23,723 bases of DNA from Flectobacillus sp049240685 (lineage in GTDB: Bacteria > Bacteroidota > Bacteroidia > Cytophagales > Spirosomataceae), in the NCBI RefSeq assembly GCF_049240685.1, contig NZ_JBMLSD010000470.1:1-23723 (forward strand). Direction: 5' to 3'. Shown here piece by piece: positions 6,519-14,523 of this stretch. Position 1 is the first letter of the stretch. Each line of letters starts with the position of its first letter. The translations under genes were made by a program, and so were the position numbers. The notes beneath the pieces are model-generated. The model ran no database searches. It saw nothing but the letters and a program-made list of their open reading frames with translations, and had not been told where the DNA came from.

Positions 6519-9501
6519 ACGTTGCTAATCCAGCTATTTCACGCCCTTGGGCGGTGTGTTTTAAAAATGGCACTAAATCTTCCATCAAAGCTATTTCTTT
6601 GAGTCTACGGGCTTTCCAACCCAGTTCAAGCGGTGCAAGCAAGTCGGTAAGTTGCTCGCCATCAAAAATCATACGGTCTAAAATACGGGCTACAAAATCT
6701 ATCAAACTTTGGGCTTCTAAGCCATGTTTTTGGGCAATGGCTACTTGTGCTTGGTGGGCTTTTTGGTTTTTAAATTGTTGGTAGCCTGTTTTTATTTCGT
6801 TTTCGTTCAAGCCTTTGCCCACTTCAAGGCTATTGATATAGGCAATAATATCGTCACGTTCGTCTATCAAATTGGCACTTGAGCAAAGGAGGCTTACCAA
6901 CTGCTCACGGCTCATGGTTTGTTTGGTCGATTGCGTATATCTTGAAATCAGCCCCATGATATAATCGTAGTCGATAATAGCGGAGGCAAAAAGGACAAAT
7001 TCAAAATCTAATTGTTGTATTTCGGGGCTTGCTTCAAAGCCTTCTTTTTCTTGCTTGGTTTTGAGGCTCTTCGCTGTTTCTAAATACATACCCCTAAAAG
7101 CCCGCAGGTCGTCTTCGGGAAGCAATTCGGCAATACTTTGCTGTTGTGTTTCGTCAATATCGGTATATTGGTCAATTTGGGTTTTCAGGCGTTGTATTTC
7201 TTTAAAGCGATTGATAAACTCACTACGAGCCATATCGCCTTTGAGGTTGTTTACTTCTTGCGGTAAACATGCCAAGCCCTGCGACTGCATATAAGTTTCG
7301 AGTTCGGCAACCGCATTTTTATATTTATCAATCACTACCGTAGCAGGGTCAACCAACCATATTTCTTTGGCTTGGCTGATACCCTCGCCCGAAAACAAGG
7401 CAATGGCTTCGTCAACGGCATCTTGTTGTTGGCGAAAATCAAGAATATTGCCGTAAGGTTTGCTGTCATTCAAAATACGATTGGTACGAGAAAACGCTTG
7501 AATCAAGCCATGATATTTCAGGTTTTTATCGACGTAGAGCGTATTCAAGTATTTAGAATCAAAACCCGTAAGCAACATATCTACCACAATAATTACATCA
7601 ATTTTGTTGTGATGCGGATAATCGGCATTAGAATACTTTTGGTCTTTGATACGCTGTTGTACATCCTGATAATACAAATCAAATTCATTGATGGTATGGT
7701 TGGTTTTGTATTGGCGGTTGTAGTCGTCCAGAATTGCCTTGAGGGCTTCTTTCTTTAAATTGGGTTCTTTTTCGTTATCGTATTTTTCTTGGGGCAAATC
7801 CTCCTGAATTTGTTTTACATCTTTATTTCCTTCGGCAGGAGGCGAAAACACACAAGCCACATTGAGCGGTCTAAAGTCGGGGTTTTCAGCCAAACGCTGT
7901 GCTTGCATTTCCTGAAACAAACGATAATACTCGATAGCCTTGTCGATAGAAGCCGTAGCCAAAATAGCATTGAAACGGCGTTCGTGTGTGGCGGCATCGT
8001 GCTTGCTCAGAATAGCCTCTACTACACCTTTTTGCGTAACAAACTCACCCGATTGAGGTTTTACACTGCCTTCACCTTTGAAATAGTCGATATGAAAACG
8101 CAGTACATTTCTGTCGTCGATAGCGTGCGTAATGGTATAGGCGTGTAATTGCTTTTCAAAAATATCTTCGGTGGTTTTATACGAGCCTTCTGTGCCGTCT
8201 ATTTGAGTATAAGAAGCATTGTGATCAAAAATAGGCGTACCTGTAAAGCCAAACAATTGAGCTTTTGGAAAAAAGTTTTTGATAGCCTTGTGGTTATCCC
8301 CAAATTGTGAACGGTGGCATTCGTCAAAAATAAAAACCATGCGTTTATTACGCAAAGGCTCTAATTGTTCTTTATAGGTTTGCTTGCCATCTTTTTTTCG
8401 TTTTTTGTTATTCTCGCTTTTTTCGTCAAGAGCTAAGCCCAGTTTTTGGATAGTCGTTACGATTACCTTGTCGGCATAATCCTCTGAAAGTAAGCGTCGT
8501 ACCAATGTATGCGTATTGGTATTTTCTTCGACAGAGCCTTCTTGGAACTTATTGAATTCCTCACGAGTTTGGCGGTCGAGGTCTTTGCGGTCAACGACAA
8601 ACAAACATTTTTCAATGTCGGGGTTATCTTTCAGTAAAGTAGCCGTTTTGAACGAAGTAAGCGTTTTGCCACTGCCAGTTGTATGCCAAATATAGCCATT
8701 GCCACGGTTTTGGTGAATACAATCGACAATAGCCTTTACGGCATATATTTGATAAGGACGCATCACTAGCAGTTTTTGCTCGCTTGCCACCAATACCATA
8801 TAGCGGCTAATCATTTGGCTTATGGTACATTTGGTTAAAAACTTTTCGGCAAAATCATCGAGATGCGTTATTTTTTGGTTGTTTTCGTTGGCGAACTGGT
8901 AAACAGGCAAAAATTGCTCATCGGCATTAAATACAAAATGCTTGTTGGTGTTATTGGCAAAGTAATAAGTATTAGTTTGGTTGCTGACGATAAACAATTG
9001 CATAAAACACAGCAAAGTATTGCCGTAGCCATTGCCCGGGTCGCTTTTATAGTCAACAATTTGTTGCATTGCCTTTCGAGGATTCACCTCCAAGGATTTG
9101 AGTTCAATTTGTACCACAGGAATACCATTGAATAGCAAGATAACATCAAAACGATGATGGCTATTGCGGGTATTGATGCGTAATTGATTGATTACCTCAA
9201 AATCATTTTTGCACCAATCTTTGATATTGACCAAAGTATATTGGAGAGGCGTACCATCATCACGGATAAAGGTTTCACGCTCACGCAGGTTTTTAGCAGC
9301 TGCGAATACGTCGGGATTGATGATTTTTTCCATCAGCCTATCAAACTCAGCATTTGACAAGTGAACTCGGTTGAGGGCTTCAAACTTCTCTTTAAAGTTT
9401 TGGATAAGTGCATCACCATCACGAATATCAGGGCGATAAGTGTATTTGAGTTTACTCAGGGTTTCGAGTAGTCTTTTTTCAATTTGGGCTTCTGTAGTCA
9501 T
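6511..9501 (-). CDS. hsdR: Type I restriction endonuclease subunit R
   Basis: A 996-residue HsdR, full length for the family. It supplies ATP-driven DNA translocation and cleavage in the restriction complex. The N-terminal PD-(D/E)XK nuclease domain shows D119 in RFDVILLFNG and E133-L-K135 in QIELKS. The superfamily 2 translocase has Walker A TTGSGKT (274-280), motif II DECH (393-396), motif III FTGTP (419-423), motif V DMLLTGFDS (641-649) and motif VI QAFSRTNRI (668-676). The C-terminal helical region (about 720-996) is where HsdR normally docks on the methylase. It is the first gene of the minus-strand operon, 27 nt downstream of a good promoter, and its 3' end overlaps hsdS. Placing hsdR first, so that nuclease is made before methylase, is not the commonest order. 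All catalytic motifs are present. Confidence 0.97.
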   Translation of the reverse strand: MTTEAQIEKRLLETLSKLKYTYRPDIRDGDALIQNFKEKFEALNRVHLSNAEFDRLMEKIINPDVFAAAKNLRERETFIRDDGTPLQYTLVNIKDWCKNDFEVINQLRINTRNSHHRFDVILLFNGIPVVQIELKSLEVNPRKAMQQIVDYKSDPGNGYGNTLLCFMQLFIVSNQTNTYYFANNTNKHFVFNADEQFLPVYQFANENNQKITHLDDFAEKFLTKCTISQMISRYMVLVASEQKLLVMRPYQIYAVKAIVDCIHQNRGNGYIWHTTGSGKTLTSFKTATLLKDNPDIEKCLFVVDRKDLDRQTREEFNKFQEGSVEENTNTHTLVRRLLSEDYADKVIVTTIQKLGLALDEKSENNKKRKKDGKQTYKEQLEPLRNKRMVFIFDECHRSQFGDNHKAIKNFFPKAQLFGFTGTPIFDHNASYTQIDGTEGSYKTTEDIFEKQLHAYTITHAIDDRNVLRFHIDYFKGEGSVKPQSGEFVTQKGVVEAILSKHDAATHERRFNAILATASIDKAIEYYRLFQEMQAQRLAENPDFRPLNVACVFSPPAEGNKDVKQIQEDLPQEKYDNEKEPNLKKEALKAILDDYNRQYKTNHTINEFDLYYQDVQQRIKDQKYSNADYPHHNKIDVIIVVDMLLTGFDSKYLNTLYVDKNLKYHGLIQAFSRTNRILNDSKPYGNILDFRQQQDAVDEAIALFSGEGISQAKEIWLVDPATVVIDKYKNAVAELETYMQSQGLACLPQEVNNLKGDMARSEFINRFKEIQRLKTQIDQYTDIDETQQQSIAELLPEDDLRAFRGMYLETAKSLKTKQEKEGFEASPEIQQLDFEFVLFASAIIDYDYIMGLISRYTQSTKQTMSREQLVSLLCSSANLIDERDDIIAYINSLEVGKGLNENEIKTGYQQFKNQKAHQAQVAIAQKHGLEAQSLIDFVARILDRMIFDGEQLTDLLAPLELGWKARRLKEIALMEDLVPFLKHTAQGREIAGLATYE

Positions 9502-9527
9502 ACATTTATGTCTATTCCTGAAAGGTA

Positions 9528-9558
9528 CAAATTTATACCCCTATCATTTAGTATCAAA
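9528..9558 (-). promoter_or_regulatory. Bacteroidota-type promoter of the hsd operon
   Basis: On the minus strand TTTG (9555-9558), a 19-nt spacer and TAAATTTG (9528-9535) match the -33 TTTG / -7 TAnnTTTG consensus exactly. The -7 box ends 26 nt before the hsdR ATG. It is the only strong promoter found ahead of the four genes. Confidence 0.65.
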
Positions 9559-9648
9559 ATTTCACTTTACTATCTTTATGTAGACTAATTTGCTTTGTTG
9601 TTTTTGCGCTATATCTAATCTTCAAAGCAGACGGTAGTGAGACCAGCT

Positions 9649-9677
9649 CAATTCTTGACGCAATGTGTCAAGAATTG
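9649..9677. promoter_or_regulatory. 11-bp inverted repeat upstream of the hsd promoter
   Basis: CAATTCTTGAC (9649-9659), a 7-nt spacer, then GTCAAGAATTG (9667-9677). The arms are exact. It lies about 90 bp upstream of the -33 box of the hsd promoter. No T-tract follows on either strand, so an operator or another repeat unit is more likely than a terminator. No regulator gene is in the window. Confidence 0.45.
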
Positions 9678-9700
9678 GAAAGGATAGGTAAAATTTACGT

Positions 9701-9873
9701 CGCTGTTTCAAGTTTAAGAACTTGGAACAATTAATCAAATGCAGCCTCCGACTGCACCACCAGCACAACCAACAGCAAAGATTGAATATTTTAGTAGGTT
9801 CACTTTGAGCAAGGTCGCAGTCGGAGACTGCTTCTTATTCGGCGTTCCAAGTTTTTAAACTTGGAACAGCTAG
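9701..9873. repeat. 173-bp family A element, right bracket of the R-M island
   Basis: Same length, orientation and inverted-repeat ends as 1751-1923, differing at two positions. The two copies start exactly 7950 bp apart and enclose the hsd operon, its promoter, its terminator and the DUF1016 remnant. Confidence 0.85.
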
Positions 9874-10291
9874 CGATTGAAAAAAGACTATTACCCATTC
9901 TTGAAATACATTAATAAACAACCGTAACTTTTCTACAAAGGAATTCATTGCTCAATCTTCTGCAAAAAACCAGACTATACAATTTCCCTCCCCAAATGGG
10001 TATAATTTTAATTTTTGGTACTCTATTAAGTTAGTATTCAAAATAAGGTTTAAGTTTTGAGCTTACGGCTTTCAGCTTTGGGCTTTCGGCAAAAATATAT
10101 CTCGGGTTACTAAAAAACATTTTTTAACACTCTTTGCCTTGTGCCTGTTGCCTTATATCTAAAACAAAAAGCTCAAATGCGTTAAAGCAGGTTAGTTTTT
10201 TGGCTTGATAACGCTAATTTTAAACCCAAACCAAAAAACTTATGGCTTTTGAGGCCATTTCTTAAAAGATTAATTAACTATATCAAAAACT
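9874..10291. other. Spacer upstream of the sugar-dehydrogenase gene
   Basis: AT-rich and non-coding. About 10060-10160 carries text related to the 111-400 repeat spacer (ttaacactctttgccttgtgcctgttgcc). A short hairpin ATGGC-GCCAT lies near 10241-10257. I find no convincing TTTG/TAnnTTTG promoter pair, so the start of transcription of the next gene is undecided. Confidence 0.5.
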
Positions 10292-13003
10292 ATGTCACTT
10301 TCTAAACTTTCTGTGCTTGTTGGGGCATCTTTGGGTTTGTACTCTTTGATTCAGCAACCAGCACCTACCTCAACCTATCCTTCTGAGGTTTTTTCAAAGG
10401 TGGATACCCTAAACCGTCCTGACGAAAATCGTTTTACCAAAACTGTCTTATCTAACGACCTCAACGAACCTATGGAATTGGCCGTTGCGCCCGATGGTCG
10501 TGTGTTTTTTGTGGAACGTGCAGGAAAGTTTTATGTATACGAACCTGCCAAAAAGAAAACTCGTCTGTTGTATGATTTTCCAGTAAAAGCCGTTGATAAA
10601 TACCTGAATGGAATGTTGGGAATGAGTATTGACCCTAATTTCAAAGAAAATCACTATTTGTATTTCTTCTATACGATTCAGGATAAAGAACAAACCAGAC
10701 AGCGTATTTCTCGTATCAAAGTAGATAGCGAAAGTAATCTTGATTTAGCAAGTGAGCAATCGATTATCGAGTTTCCGATAGATTTGGAGGTGAGCGCGCA
10801 CACAGGGGGCTCGCTGGCTTGGGATGCTCATGGCAATTTGTTTATTTCAACAGGCGATAATACCGTTCCGTTTGAGTCGAACGGCCATGCGCCGATTGAT
10901 TCTCGCGAGGGGCGTGCGATTTTTGATGCACAGCGCTCGGCTGGAAATGCCAATGATTTACGTGGTAAAATTTTACGTATTCATGTCGAAAAAGATGGCA
11001 CTTATACCATTCCAGAAGGTAATCTTTTTCCGAAAGGCACTGCTGGCACTCGTCCCGAAATTTATGTGATGGGTTGTCGTAATCCTTACCGTATTTCGGT
11101 AGACCCCGCAACCTCGATTGTGTATTGGGGCGAAATTGGTCCGGATGCAGGAAATGATGGCGTACAAGGACCAAGAGGTTATGACGAAATCAACCAAGCA
11201 AAAAAAGCGGGCAACTATGGTTGGCCCTATTTTGTAGGAGATAGCAAGCCTTATTTTCAATATGATTTTGCCACAAAAAAAGTGGGCGAGTTATTCGAGC
11301 CCAACGCTCCAATCAATCTTTCCCCAAACAATACAGGTATCAAAAACCTCCCTCCTACCCAAAAGGCCATGATTTGGTATCCATACAACAAATCAGCGGA
11401 GTTTCCAGAATTGGGAGTGGGCGGGCGTTGTGCTATGGGGGGGCCAGTGTATCATTATGATGCCAACATAGCCAATAAAAGCAAAATGCCATCTTATTAT
11501 GACAAAGCCCTATTTATCTATGACTGGATGCGCAACTGGGTATTTGCAGTAAGATTAGATGAAAATCAAAATTACCAATCTATGGAGCCATTCATGCCAA
11601 AATCGGGCGATTTCCGTCGTCCAGTGGATATCGAAATTGGCCCAGATGGTTGTATGTATATGTTGGAATACGGCTCTGTATATGGCATAGATAACGAAGA
11701 TGCTCGTTTGGTAAAAATTGATTTTAATGGAGGCAACAGAGCGCCAGTAGCAACAGCAATTACACAAGATACCATTGGCTTGGCACCAATGACGGTTCAA
11801 TTTCGTGGCGAGCAAAGTATAGATTATGATAAAGGAGATAAGCTTTCGTATTTGTGGAAATTTGAGGCAAACAAAACTTCTACCGAAATAAATCCGAGCT
11901 ATACTTTTAAGAAAAATGGTATTTATAAAGTATCCTTAACCGTAAAAGATCAGGCTGGATTGAGCAATACCAAAATGCTAACTATTAAAGTGGGAAATAC
12001 ACTTCCTGATGTGGCAATTTCTACCGACGAAAACAGTACCTTCTTTAAGGCAAATGCTGGGAGCCTCAAATATGCGGTTGAAGTAAAAGACCAAGAGGAT
12101 AAAATCATTGACCCCAAACGTGTAAAGGTAGTTTTGAACTATATTCCAAAAGTAAGTAGAGAGCCACAAATGGGTCACCAACAGTTGACTTCTACCTTTA
12201 GCTTAGGAAAATCGTTGATTGCAGGTTCGGATTGTAAAGCTTGTCACCAATTAGATGCGCCTTCGGCAGGTCCTGCATTTAAGGAAGTAGCCAAAAAATA
12301 CCGTGATGACAAAACGGCTATTGCCAAATTAGCCAACAAGATTATCACTGGCGGTGGAGGTCTTTGGGGCGACCGTGAAATGAGCGCGCACCCACAACTT
12401 TCGAGAGAGGAAACTACCGAAATGGTGAAATATATCTTGTCGTTGGGTACAGAGCCAGTTGAAAACCGTATTGCGCCAAAAGGAACAGCATCTTTGAAAG
12501 AGCACGTAGGCAAAGAGCAAGAAGGTCGCTATGTGATTACCGCTTCGTACACCGACAAAGGTTCGTTGGTAGCACCTACAGGAAAACCAAAAACGATACT
12601 TGCCTTAAACAAAACTGCGACTTTGGTATTGCGTCCAAATCGTGTTTATGGTGCCGAAGCCGATGAATTGCATAATCTTGGTCGTCAAGATAAGCGTTTG
12701 GGCTTTATTCACAACGGTTCATATTTTGTATTGAAAAATATCGATTTGAAAGGTATTCGTGAATTGACCTACAAATTCTCGTCGAGAGATAAGGCTGCTA
12801 CCTTGGAAGTTCATACAGGTTCGCCAACGGGCGCTGTGATAAGTACATTGTCGTATAGTCCAACGGGGGCTTGGGATAAGTACACCGAACAAACGGTGAG
12901 TATCCAAGCACAGGCAGGGAAGCAAGATTTGTATTTTGTCTTTACCAAAAAAGATACACCAAACAAAGACTTGTGTAGCCTAGAATGGATTGAGTTTAAG
13001 TAG
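10292..13003 (+). CDS. Secreted PQQ-dependent sugar dehydrogenase-like protein with PKD, cytochrome c and carbohydrate-binding-like modules
   Basis: A 903-residue multidomain protein. Residues 1-20 are a signal-peptide-like segment. About 55-475 form a soluble glucose/sorbosone-dehydrogenase type beta-propeller, with repeated blade motifs such as MELAVAPDGRVFFVERAGK, LRGKILRI, GCRNPYRISVDP and RPVDIEIGPDG. A PKD domain covers about 483-568. A c-type cytochrome domain covers about 635-720, with haem site CKACH (648-652) and a candidate axial Met697. The C-terminal 120 residues look like a CBM6-type beta-sandwich. Bacteroidota relatives with this order often also carry a ThuA-like domain, absent here. 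The fused cytochrome suggests that electrons from a sugar or related substrate pass from PQQ to haem in the periplasm or at the surface. The substrate is unknown. It is a single gene with a terminator downstream. Confidence 0.88.
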   Translation: MSLSKLSVLVGASLGLYSLIQQPAPTSTYPSEVFSKVDTLNRPDENRFTKTVLSNDLNEPMELAVAPDGRVFFVERAGKFYVYEPAKKKTRLLYDFPVKAVDKYLNGMLGMSIDPNFKENHYLYFFYTIQDKEQTRQRISRIKVDSESNLDLASEQSIIEFPIDLEVSAHTGGSLAWDAHGNLFISTGDNTVPFESNGHAPIDSREGRAIFDAQRSAGNANDLRGKILRIHVEKDGTYTIPEGNLFPKGTAGTRPEIYVMGCRNPYRISVDPATSIVYWGEIGPDAGNDGVQGPRGYDEINQAKKAGNYGWPYFVGDSKPYFQYDFATKKVGELFEPNAPINLSPNNTGIKNLPPTQKAMIWYPYNKSAEFPELGVGGRCAMGGPVYHYDANIANKSKMPSYYDKALFIYDWMRNWVFAVRLDENQNYQSMEPFMPKSGDFRRPVDIEIGPDGCMYMLEYGSVYGIDNEDARLVKIDFNGGNRAPVATAITQDTIGLAPMTVQFRGEQSIDYDKGDKLSYLWKFEANKTSTEINPSYTFKKNGIYKVSLTVKDQAGLSNTKMLTIKVGNTLPDVAISTDENSTFFKANAGSLKYAVEVKDQEDKIIDPKRVKVVLNYIPKVSREPQMGHQQLTSTFSLGKSLIAGSDCKACHQLDAPSAGPAFKEVAKKYRDDKTAIAKLANKIITGGGGLWGDREMSAHPQLSREETTEMVKYILSLGTEPVENRIAPKGTASLKEHVGKEQEGRYVITASYTDKGSLVAPTGKPKTILALNKTATLVLRPNRVYGAEADELHNLGRQDKRLGFIHNGSYFVLKNIDLKGIRELTYKFSSRDKAATLEVHTGSPTGAVISTLSYSPTGAWDKYTEQTVSIQAQAGKQDLYFVFTKKDTPNKDLCSLEWIEFK

Positions 13004-13103
13004 TTGTGAGTTGTGAGTTGTGAGTTTAAAACTTTGAACATCAGTACCTTATACTCAAAACAACTTAAATTTTCTGATTGCTTGACAAAAGTAAAGGTCT
13101 CTA

Positions 13104-13134
13104 GTTCAAGACTTAGTCTTGGACTCATTTTTTT
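13104..13134 (+). terminator. Likely terminator after the sugar-dehydrogenase gene (family B repeat)
   Basis: Stem GTTCAAGAC-tta-GTCTTGGAC (13104-13124, one G-U pair), then tca and seven T's from 13128. It is followed by a second palindrome (aacagtttaaaactgtt, 13135-13151), the same two-part arrangement as at 2439-2489 and 23666-23720. It lies 100 bp after the stop codon, past a gagttgtgagttgtgagtt tandem stretch at 13004-13024. A further hairpin, TGGTCAGTG-tcc-CACTGACCA, sits at 13161-13181. Confidence 0.6.
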
Positions 13135-13281
13135 AACAGTTTAAAACTGTTTTCCATCCGTGGTCAGTGTCCCACTGACCAATTCGCGACAGCAAAACTC
13201 GGATATACATAGGTAGCCTTGTCGAGCAACACATTCATCAAGGAAGGAAAATGTAAGGAATACAGCCAAATTTCTGAAATT

Positions 13282-13491
13282 CCAAATCCACCATCGTTTG
13301 ATTGATTCATCGCCTTGCTGACTCACCATTAGCAAGNNNNNNNNNNNNNNNNNNNNNNNNNNNNNNNNNNNNNNNNNNNNNNNNNNNNNNNNNNNNNNNN
13401 NNNNNNNNNNNNNNNNNNNNNNNNNNNNNNNNNNNNCCAAATCCACCATCGTTTGATTGATTCATCGCCTTGCTGACTCACCATTAGCAAG
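13282..13491. other. 100-N assembly gap flanked by identical 55-bp edges
   Basis: The 55 bases at 13282-13336, just before the N run (13337-13436), are identical to the 55 bases at 13437-13491 just after it. Exactly 100 N's with an exact short overlap of contig ends is typical of a scaffolder placeholder between two contigs that in fact overlap by one assembler k-mer. The true sequence is probably continuous with a single copy of the 55-mer. A genuine tandem repeat is the alternative. The 13141-13336 part is non-coding. Confidence 0.8.
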
Positions 13492-13501
13492 GCGTTTTTT
13501 T
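13466..13501 (+). terminator. Intrinsic terminator
   Basis: Perfect 9-bp stem CGCCTTGCT (13466-13474) and AGCAAGGCG (13486-13494), an 11-nt loop, then seven T's to 13501. It closes whatever is transcribed rightward across 13004-13465 and insulates the following gene pair. The stem also lies within the duplicated 55-mer edge of the gap. Confidence 0.8.
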
Positions 13502-13586
13502 GTTGTAAATGAATAAATCGTTCCTAAAACATTCAAACTAAAACAAAACAGAGTATATTTTAATATTTTAAATTAAAATCTCTGCG

Positions 13587-13616
13587 TTTGTAATTTAAAA
13601 ATAATCTCTACCTTCG
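13587..13616 (+). promoter_or_regulatory. Promoter of the toxin-like/immunity-like gene pair
   Basis: TTTG (13587-13590), an 18-nt spacer and TACCTTCG (13609-13616), one base from the TAnnTTTG consensus. The -7 box ends 40 nt before the ATG at 13657 and comes after a terminator, so the pair appears to be its own transcription unit. Confidence 0.55.
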
Positions 13617-13656
13617 TAATCTTAAATTAATTTCCTTTCAATTGACACAAACAACT

Positions 13657-14523
13657 ATGAAAACCCAACCTACCTTGAAGCACTTGATGCTTTGTACCTT
13701 ATTACTATTATCATTTAATTCGTTTTCTTTTTCTGGCATTACCATTTCAAAAGACAGTACCCGTGCTTGGATTGTGCAACTAAGTAGTAGTTTGCCCGCA
13801 GGTTCAGATACGACTTTATCGAAATGGATTCGTGATGGTCTCAACGAAAGCATCTTAAAAGGTACTTTTGACACGACATCAAACAAGCTCAAACTTTACA
13901 CTGACCTCAACAACGCCTTGAGTATTTATCACAGAAAGGTAATTATTCGTAACTTCGATTTTCCGGGTTTAGCCAATGGGTCTTATCAACCCAATGGTTT
14001 TTCGCAAGGAACGCAATTTGCGAACTTCAAGGTAAAATTACCAAGTGGCAGTTTTGACCCCGACTTTGCGGTAAGCTATCCGCCAGATGTGATGTCTTTT
14101 GTGAATAATACCGCCAATTTGGAGCAATTACCAGAAGGGACAAAATTGTATAGAGTTTGTAATGATGGATGGGATCAATTTACGGGAGGCTATTGGACGC
14201 GTACCAAACCAACATCCATCTCGGAGGTAATTGGAGGCACTGCGGTTCAACCAGAATGGAATAGCTTTAAGAATATCGTAGAATATACCGTTCCTGCGGG
14301 AGGCATCTGGGTTTGGAGAGGATTAGCGGCGGCACAAAAACTCTCAAACAGTCTAAATATTGGTCAACCCTATTTGGCGGGTGGAGCCGAACAAATACTA
14401 ATCCCACTCGTATATCGTAGATTAAAGAAAGCAGATGGAAGCTTTGATTTTAGAGCCATCAATCCTGCAATGCAAAGTAGAATCATCGTATTACCAGCCA
14501 ACGAATTACCATGGAAACGTTAA
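13657..14523 (+). CDS. Exported protein with a C-terminal ADP-ribosyltransferase/TNT-like toxin domain (putative)
   Basis: A 288-residue protein from ATG 13657; a TTG 15 bp upstream is a less likely start. Residues 8-25 are a strongly hydrophobic signal peptide. About 26-150 is a region I do not recognise. From about 155 the pattern PEGTKLYRV (159-167), GGYWT (177-181), EWN (200-202), EYTVPAGGIWVWRGLAAAQ (209-227) and YLAGGAEQILIP (239-250) resembles the ART/TNT-like domains at the C-termini of polymorphic toxins: an Arg in the first strand, a YTVP...W-x-G strand and a final GGxxQ/E-I-x-x-P. By family analogy it would consume or transfer from NAD+; R166, E245 and Q246 are the candidate active residues. 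I see no His like the one reported for mycobacterial TNT. The overlapping small gene behind it supports a toxin-immunity reading. The function is inferred from pattern only. Confidence 0.5.
   Translation: MKTQPTLKHLMLCTLLLLSFNSFSFSGITISKDSTRAWIVQLSSSLPAGSDTTLSKWIRDGLNESILKGTFDTTSNKLKLYTDLNNALSIYHRKVIIRNFDFPGLANGSYQPNGFSQGTQFANFKVKLPSGSFDPDFAVSYPPDVMSFVNNTANLEQLPEGTKLYRVCNDGWDQFTGGYWTRTKPTSISEVIGGTAVQPEWNSFKNIVEYTVPAGGIWVWRGLAAAQKLSNSLNIGQPYLAGGAEQILIPLVYRRLKKADGSFDFRAINPAMQSRIIVLPANELPWKR

Noticed and set aside
8863..9135. Plus-strand open frames inside hsdR and similar ones inside hsdM, susC and the GH2 gene
   Set aside because: They lie antisense to long, well-recognised proteins and show no domain, start signal or independent codon pattern.
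13141..13449. Minus-strand open frame reading through the first N gap
   Set aside because: It exists only because N's are read as open codons; its residues are Cys- and Trp-rich without any family resemblance, and a terminator stem lies inside it.
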